A stretch of 64,000 nucleotides of DNA from Mesorhizobium sp. CAU 1732 (GTDB taxonomy: Bacteria; Pseudomonadota; Alphaproteobacteria; Rhizobiales; Rhizobiaceae): assembly GCF_039888675.1 (NCBI RefSeq), contig NZ_JBDQQR010000001.1, positions 2,356,001-2,420,000 of the forward strand, in the 5' to 3' direction. The notes beneath the pieces are model-generated. The model was not told the origin of the DNA and made no database searches. It was given only the letters and a program-made list of their open reading frames with translations. The position numbers and the translations under genes were made by a program. This document shows positions 59,927-64,000 of the stretch, piece after piece (within the stretch, counting starts at the first letter, position 1; each line of letters starts with the position of its first letter).

Positions 59927-59973
59927 CGACTACATCTAGCGGCTATCGCGGTGCGGCTGTCAATTTGTTGCGG
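59927..59973 (-). promoter_or_regulatory. Two NrdR-box-like sites over the nrdA promoter
   Basis: CGACTACATCTAGCGG (59927-59942) and TGTCAATTTGTTGCGG (59958-59973) resemble the 16-bp NrdR consensus (A-C-A-C-x6-G-T-G-T type) and are centred 31 bp apart, the spacing required by NrdR. A TTGACA -35 on the minus strand (complement of 59958-59963) overlaps the second box and the -10 region overlaps the first. Confidence 0.65.
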
Positions 59974-60072
59974 GCATTTTCGGGCGCTCGTCCACATCCC
60001 GCATCGATGCCGCGGCGATTCGGAACCACCGTCGCCCAAAACCGTTTTCCAAACCCACGTCAGGAGACACCC

Positions 60073-60414
60073 ATGGCAGACAATGATTCCCCACGCACAT
60101 CCGCAGCCGACAAGCAGGACGCGCTCGAAAAACAGATCGCGCAGATGCGCCGCGAAATCAGTTCGCTGAAACGCTCGCTTGCCGCGCGCGCCGAAGACGC
60201 CGCCGACGAAGTGTCCGACTGGATGGACACGGCCTCCGACAAGGCCAGCCGCGCGGCCTCCGCGATCAAATCGCAGGCGCAGGACGTTTCCGGCGTGGTG
60301 CAGGCGAACCCGGTGACCTTTTCCGCGACGGCGCTGGTGTTCGGCGCACTCGGCTTCCTGCTCGGCATGGCCGCGGCTCAGGCCGACACCCACAGCCACC
60401 GCCGCTGGTACTGA
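60073..60414 (+). CDS. DUF883/ElaB-like membrane-anchored protein
   Basis: The 113-residue protein has a charged, coiled-coil-prone N-terminal part (KQDALEKQIAQMRREISSLKRSLAARAED) and a single C-terminal membrane helix (FSATALVFGALGFLLGMAAAQ). It matches the DUF883/ElaB-YqjD pattern; relatives in E. coli are inner-membrane proteins that bind ribosomes in stationary phase. CAGGAGA lies before the ATG at 60073. The longer frame upstream to 59923 overlaps the NrdR-like sites and is not favoured. It is divergent from nrdA. Confidence 0.75.
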   Translation: MADNDSPRTSAADKQDALEKQIAQMRREISSLKRSLAARAEDAADEVSDWMDTASDKASRAASAIKSQAQDVSGVVQANPVTFSATALVFGALGFLLGMAAAQADTHSHRRWY

Positions 60415-60479
60415 GGCCCGATTGGACCGGGCCTGATCTGGCCCAATCGGAAATCGTTCTGGATCAGCGAGAAATGCAA

Positions 60480-60616
60480 AAGCGCTGGTTGAACGCGGGT
60501 CGCCGCAGACCCATTTCAGCGTCGCACGGGGTCTTTCCTCCCATTGGCCCCGTGCGTTCCCCTCTGGAGGTTTTGACCTTCACACCTCGGCCAGGCATTC
60601 GTGTCTGGCCTTTTTC
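60480..60616 (+). ncRNA. Candidate small RNA with anti-Shine-Dalgarno loop and terminator
   Basis: Three hairpins follow in order: CGCACGGGG/CCCCGTGCG (60523-60531 with 60548-60556) with a 16-base loop containing CTTTCCTCCC; GAGGT/ACCTC (60567-60571 with 60584-60588); and a GGCCAG/CTGGCC terminator. There is no coding frame. The C/U-rich loop can pair with Shine-Dalgarno sequences, as in alphaproteobacterial trans-acting RNAs of the alpha-r14 (NfeR1) type. The 5' end is uncertain. Confidence 0.55.
60589..60616 (+). terminator. Rho-independent terminator
   Basis: GGCCAG (60589-60594) pairs with CTGGCC (60605-60610), followed by TTTTTC. It ends the candidate small RNA and could also serve read-through from the ElaB-like gene. 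Confidence 0.85.
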
Positions 60617-60730
60617 TTTGGGCCATTGTCGCGTCTGCTCGGCGCCGCAAGACACCCCTCGATTCACATCGTGACATAGTCGCCACGCCTCTCTCCGGAC
60701 GTATCGCAAGACGGGGGACGACGTCGAAAA

Positions 60731-60746
60731 TTAACCATTTGTTAAC
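60731..60746. promoter_or_regulatory. CtrA-binding site upstream of minC
   Basis: TTAA-CCATTTG-TTAAC is an exact match to the TTAA-N7-TTAAC consensus of the cell-cycle regulator CtrA, 41 bases before the minC start. A further TTAAC half-site lies at 60778-60782. Confidence 0.75.
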
Positions 60747-60786
60747 CATTCGACCGATATCCCTCGGCTACGAAAAATTAACAAAG

Positions 60787-61527
60787 ATGTCCGAAGTGTT
60801 AACTGAAGCCCGGCCGATCCGCCTCAAGGGTCGCTCATTCCTCGCGCTCGTCCTGACGCCAGAACTGCCCTTCGACGGCTGGCTGGCGCGCCTCGACGAT
60901 CTGGCGGCCCGTTCCGCTGGGTTTTTCCTGCGCAGGCCCATCGTTCTGGATGTCGACGGGCTCGACATCGACCGGGCGCAACTGCGCGAGCTGGTCGAAC
61001 AGCTCGGCACCCGCAACGTGCGAATCATGGGCATCGAAGGCGCGCGGGCCTCGCTGCTCGACGGCGGCCTGCCGCCTGCCATGACCGACGGCCGTCCGGC
61101 CTCCGATTTCGAGGCGCCCGTCGCCGACGATGGCGATGCGGCAGAGGCCGAAACCGATGAAGCCGCACCCGCCTACACCGCGCAGGTCGGCAAGGCCGTG
61201 CCGTCGCTGGTCGTCACCCAGCCGGTGCGCTCCGGCCAGTCGCTGATATTCCCGGAAGGCGACGTCACGATCGTCGGGTCGGTCGCCTCGGGCGCGGAAG
61301 TCGTCGCCGGCGGCTCGATCCACGTCTACGGAACGCTGCGGGGACGCGCGCTGGCGGGCACGATGGGTGACGCCGCGGCACGCATCTTCTGCCGCAAGCT
61401 CGAGGCCGAGCTGATCGCGATCGACGGCTTCTACAAGACGGCCGAGGACATGGAGCCAGGATTGCGCGGCCAGGCCGTCCAGATCTGGCTCGAAGGCGAG
61501 ACGATTTTGGCGGGAACACTGGGCTGA
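60787..61527 (+). CDS. minC: Septum site-determining protein MinC
   Basis: The 246-residue division inhibitor has an N-terminal domain (MSEVLTEARPIRLKGRSFLA, LTPELPFDGWLARLDDLA) and a C-terminal beta-helix domain. The latter has TQPVRSGQSLIFPEGDVTIV, GSVASGAEVVAGGSIHVYGTLRGRALAG (parts) and the IDGFY loop. It blocks FtsZ assembly away from midcell when bound to MinD. The ATG at 60787 starts the conserved N-terminus; the longer frame to 60601 crosses the promoter and terminator. It precedes minD by 34 bases and has a CtrA-type site upstream. Confidence 0.94.
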   Translation: MSEVLTEARPIRLKGRSFLALVLTPELPFDGWLARLDDLAARSAGFFLRRPIVLDVDGLDIDRAQLRELVEQLGTRNVRIMGIEGARASLLDGGLPPAMTDGRPASDFEAPVADDGDAAEAETDEAAPAYTAQVGKAVPSLVVTQPVRSGQSLIFPEGDVTIVGSVASGAEVVAGGSIHVYGTLRGRALAGTMGDAAARIFCRKLEAELIAIDGFYKTAEDMEPGLRGQAVQIWLEGETILAGTLG

Positions 61528-61561
61528 GCCGATGGCGGAACAAGAACAACAGGAGAGGTCT

Positions 61562-62377
61562 ATGGGCAAGGTAATCGTGGTCACATCGGGCAAGGGCGGC
61601 GTCGGCAAGACGACGTCGGCCGCCGCACTGGGCGCAGCCCTTGCGCAGACCGGCGACAAGGTCGCGGTCGTGGATTTCGACGTCGGACTGCGCAATCTCG
61701 ACCTCGTGATGGGCGCCGAGCGGCGCGTCGTCTACGATCTGGTCAACGTCATCCAGGGCGAAGCCAAGCTGACGCAGGCGCTGATCCGCGACAAGCGCGT
61801 GGAAACGCTGTTCCTGCTGCCGGCCTCGCAGACCCGCGACAAGGACAACCTCACGCCGGAGGGCGTCGAGAAGGTCATCGCCGCGCTCAAGAAGGCCTTC
61901 GACTGGGTGATCTGCGACAGCCCCGCCGGCATCGAGCGCGGCGCGACCCTGGCCATGCGCCATGCCGACATCGCCATCGTGGTGACCAACCCTGAAGTCT
62001 CGTCGGTGCGCGATTCGGACCGCATCATCGGCCTGCTCGATTCCAAGACGCTCAAGGCCGAGAATGGCGAGCAGATCGAAAAGCACCTGTTGCTGACCCG
62101 CTACGATCCGGCCCGCGCCGAGCGCGGCGACATGCTGAAGGTCGACGACGTGCTCGAAATCCTGTCGATCCCGCTGCTCGGCATCATCCCCGAGAGCATG
62201 GACGTGCTGCGCGCATCGAATGTCGGCTCGCCCGTGACGCTGGCCGATGGAAACAGCGCGCCGGCAAAGGCTTATTTCGACGCGGTGCGGCGTTTGAAGG
62301 GCGAAACCGTTCCGATCAGCATTCCGGGCGAAAAGCGCGGCTTCTTCGGCAAGATCTTCGGGAGGAAAGCGGCATGA
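61562..62377 (+). CDS. minD: Septum site-determining protein MinD
   Basis: The 271-residue ATPase has the deviant Walker A KGGVGKTT near residue 11, [24 protein letters not shown] and a C-terminal amphipathic membrane helix ([12 protein letters not shown]). MinD binds the membrane in its ATP form and recruits MinC and MinE. The ATG at 61562 has AGGAGAGG six bases upstream; an in-frame ATG at 61532 would add ten residues with no ribosome site. It overlaps minE by four bases. Confidence 0.96.
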   Translation: MGKVIVVTSGKGGVGKTTSAAALGAALAQTGDKVAVVDFDVGLRNLDLVMGAERRVVYDLVNVIQGEAKLTQALIRDKRVETLFLLPASQTRDKDNLTPEGVEKVIAALKKAFDWVICDSPAGIERGATLAMRHADIAIVVTNPEVSSVRDSDRIIGLLDSKTLKAENGEQIEKHLLLTRYDPARAERGDMLKVDDVLEILSIPLLGIIPESMDVLRASNVGSPVTLADGNSAPAKAYFDAVRRLKGETVPISIPGEKRGFFGKIFGRKAA

Positions 62378-62643
62378 ACCTGTTCGGTTTCTTTTCGCGT
62401 CCCCAGTCGTCGGCGCCTGCCGCGCGGGAGCGCCTGCAGGTCCTGCTCGCGCATGAACGTGCGTCGGTCGGCGATTCGGACCTCGTCACCAAGCTTCGCG
62501 ACGAAATCCTCAAGGTCATCGCGAAGCACATGAAAATCGACGACGAAAAGGTCAGCGTGAAGATGGAACGCGGCGACAAGGTCTCGACGCTGGCCGTTGA
62601 TGTCGAAATCCCGTTCAACGCCGGCAAGAAGAAGGCGGCCTGA
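62374..62643 (+). CDS. minE: Cell division topological specificity factor MinE
   Basis: The 89-residue protein starts MNLFGFFSR, with the anti-MinCD segment [11 protein letters not shown] (near residue 22) and a C-terminal topological domain ([21 protein letters not shown]). The ATG overlaps the minD stop. It stimulates MinD ATPase and sets up the pole-to-pole pattern that keeps the division site central. Confidence 0.95.
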   Translation: MNLFGFFSRPQSSAPAARERLQVLLAHERASVGDSDLVTKLRDEILKVIAKHMKIDDEKVSVKMERGDKVSTLAVDVEIPFNAGKKKAA

Positions 62644-62698
62644 CGGGCCGCCTCGCGCACAGGAACGCCACAACCGCTGATCGACAAGGAGAACCATC

Positions 62699-62899
62699 AT
62701 GACCCGACTCGCACTTCTCGAACGGCTCAAGACGCTCCAGCAAACGCCAGCGCACCAGAAGCGTGACATCACCACGGTGAGCGCGCTTCTCTCCAACGAG
62801 GCGCTGGCCCGGCACGTCGAGCACTGCGAAGTGGCCGCCGGCGCTTCCGCCTCGCGCGATGCTGCAAGCAACAAGGCACCGCAGCCGCGCCCGCACTGA
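62699..62899 (+). CDS. Small hypothetical protein downstream of minE
   Basis: The 66-residue product starts MTRLALLERLKTLQQTP, with an Ala/Ser-rich end (AAGASASRDAASNKAPQPRPH). A clear AAGGAGAA ribosome site lies upstream. It starts 56 bases after minE and ends exactly where cobD ends on the other strand. I recognise no family; the strong ribosome site and codon use support a real gene. Confidence 0.5.
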   Translation: MTRLALLERLKTLQQTPAHQKRDITTVSALLSNEALARHVEHCEVAAGASASRDAASNKAPQPRPH

Positions 62900-63928
62900 T
62901 CAGATCGCCGAGCGATCCCGCCAGCGCGTGAGCGATGCCGCGAGCCGGTCGAAGGCCGCGTCGTCGCCGGGAAGGCCGAACCGCAGCGCATCGTCCATCG
63001 CGTCGAAATTCCGCACCAGAATGCCGTTGCGCCCGAGCTGATCGTAGATCGACGGCGCGTGCGGTGTCCTGACGAAGCGGTAGAGGCTGGTCCCGCCCGC
63101 AACCGTCAATCCGGACTGCAGAAGCAGCGCATCGAGCCGTGAGGCGTCGTGCGCGAGGCGCTGGCGCATCCGGGCCTGCCAATCCATATCCGCAAGCGCC
63201 ATGCGGCCATAGGCGAGCGCCGGCCCTGCGACCGCCCATGGCCCGAGACGGGACCGCAGCTTGGACGCGACCGGCTCGGCGGCGAGCGCGAAGCCCAGCC
63301 GCACGCCTGCAAGGCCGAAGAACTTGCCGAAGGAGCGCAGCACGACGAGGCCTCCCTGCCCCACATTTCCGGCCACGCTCCGGTCGCGCGGGCCGACTTC
63401 CATGAACGCCTCGTCCACGACGAGCAGCCCGCCCTTGCGGTGCAGATGGCGCGCGAGGTCCAGAAGCATGTCGCGCTCGATGACCCGCCCGTCGGGATTG
63501 TTCGGATTGACCACGATCGCGAGATCGGCGTCGAAGAGACGCGCGACGTCGGTGACCTCGGAAACGCCGTGCCCGACAAGACGCGCCGCCCGTGCGTGCT
63601 CCGCATAGGTGGGCGACAGCACGGCCGCCCTGCCCTGCCCGGCCAGTTCCATCACCAGCGGCAGCAGGATCTGCGTGCCTGGCGCGGCGACCACCATCCG
63701 GGGCGACGGCGCGCCGTAACACGCAGCAGCGATCGTGTTCAGCTCCGCGACGTCCGCCGCCTCCGGCAGTCTCGTGAAGGCATCGGCCGGCAGGTCCGTG
63801 AGCGGATAGGCATGCGGATTGATGCCGGTCGACAGATCGAGCCACGGCGTCGGCGCATCCGGGAACAGTGCCGCCGCCGGCGCGAGACTGCCGCCGTGAT
63901 CGGAGATGTCGTCAATATGCTCGTCCAT
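62900..63928 (-). CDS. cobD: Threonine-phosphate decarboxylase CobD/CobC-like (PLP enzyme)
   Basis: The 342-residue fold-type I PLP enzyme makes aminopropanol phosphate for the lower-ligand arm of cobalamin. It has LDLSTGINPHAYP (near residue 30), VVNPNNPDGRVI (near 140), DEAFMEVGP and the PLP Lys202 in LRSFGKFFGLAGVRLG. The STGINP motif distinguishes it from histidinol-phosphate aminotransferase. No other cobalamin synthesis gene is in the window; upstream genes lie beyond the right edge. Confidence 0.92.
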   Translation of the reverse strand: MDEHIDDISDHGGSLAPAAALFPDAPTPWLDLSTGINPHAYPLTDLPADAFTRLPEAADVAELNTIAAACYGAPSPRMVVAAPGTQILLPLVMELAGQGRAAVLSPTYAEHARAARLVGHGVSEVTDVARLFDADLAIVVNPNNPDGRVIERDMLLDLARHLHRKGGLLVVDEAFMEVGPRDRSVAGNVGQGGLVVLRSFGKFFGLAGVRLGFALAAEPVASKLRSRLGPWAVAGPALAYGRMALADMDWQARMRQRLAHDASRLDALLLQSGLTVAGGTSLYRFVRTPHAPSIYDQLGRNGILVRNFDAMDDALRFGLPGDDAAFDRLAASLTRWRDRSAI

Positions 63929-64000
63929 GCCGGCCCCGCTTCGTCAGCCCGCGCCATACCAGATTTCCGCGCCGCGTTACGATAGGCATTTCCCGGCTCG

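Noticed and set aside
59923..60072. N-terminal extension of the ElaB-like protein
   Set aside because: It overlaps the nrdA promoter and NrdR-like sites, has no family similarity, and a good ribosome site precedes the ATG at 60073.
63929..64000. A further cobalamin gene at the right edge
   Set aside because: The last 72 bases are open in some minus-strand frames but too short to recognise any family.

Overview
The window is a high-GC, densely coded chromosomal segment of an alphaproteobacterium, almost certainly in the Hyphomicrobiales (Rhizobiales). The evidence is a bacterial phosphatidylcholine synthase, a gbpR/chvE/gguABC locus of the Agrobacterium type, the cluster rlpA-dac-tmk-holB-metG-tatD-MBL, an exact TTAA-N7-TTAAC CtrA-type site upstream of minCDE, and mosaic intergenic repeats typical of the order. 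The genus cannot be fixed from sequence alone; a Phyllobacteriaceae/Mesorhizobium-like organism fits.

Layout. (1) 0-11.7 kb: truncated hspQ, an AEC-family carrier, a UbiH-like hydroxylase, pcs behind a short upstream ORF, a quinone oxidoreductase, a BMP-type (nucleoside-like) ABC transporter operon ending in a rho-independent terminator, a GST and rimO. (2) 11.7-25.9 kb: two CUT2 sugar transporters on either side of the LysR gene gbpR. On the minus strand chvE-gguA-gguB-gguC continues into an aldonate dehydratase and a sugar 1-dehydrogenase, so uptake and non-phosphorylative oxidation share an operon. On the plus strand ytfQ-ytfR-ytfT-yjfF is followed by a GntR regulator. (3) 26-31.7 kb: an accessory stretch with a frameshifted arginase-family gene, a DUF2200 gene, an unassigned gap, and a TetR gene divergent from a self-sufficient CYP102 (P450 BM3-like) fusion, then tRNA-Ser(UGA). 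(4) 32.4-40 kb: the conserved cell-envelope and replication cluster. (5) 40-49.7 kb: a minus-strand operon gntR-dppD-dppF-SBP-SBP-dppB-dppC-GGT, pairing a peptide-type importer with two tandem binding proteins and a gamma-glutamyltransferase-family enzyme. (6) 49.9-51.9 kb: an IS30 element, an ISNCY-like remnant, a small lipoprotein and a mosaic repeat. (7) 51.9-64 kb: an MsbA-like exporter, an Xre/RES toxin-antitoxin pair, nrdAB, a DUF883/ElaB-like membrane protein, a candidate small RNA, minCDE and cobD.

The most interesting region is nrdAB. The NrdB metal ligands and the Phe in place of the radical Tyr match the class Ic (Mn/Fe, Chlamydia-type) pattern in both identity and spacing. The large NrdA has two N-terminal ATP cones. 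The minus-strand promoter carries two NrdR-box-like sites 31 bp apart over a TTGACA -35, immediately followed by a cobalamin riboswitch. This suggests a B12-independent, NrdR- and B12-repressed ribonucleotide reductase. Other regulatory signals worth testing are a leader hairpin that pairs exactly with the ytfQ Shine-Dalgarno, hairpins after the binding-protein genes, a GGAACC-N12-GGTTCC palindrome at a gntR start, and a three-hairpin small-RNA-like sequence between the ElaB-like gene and minC.
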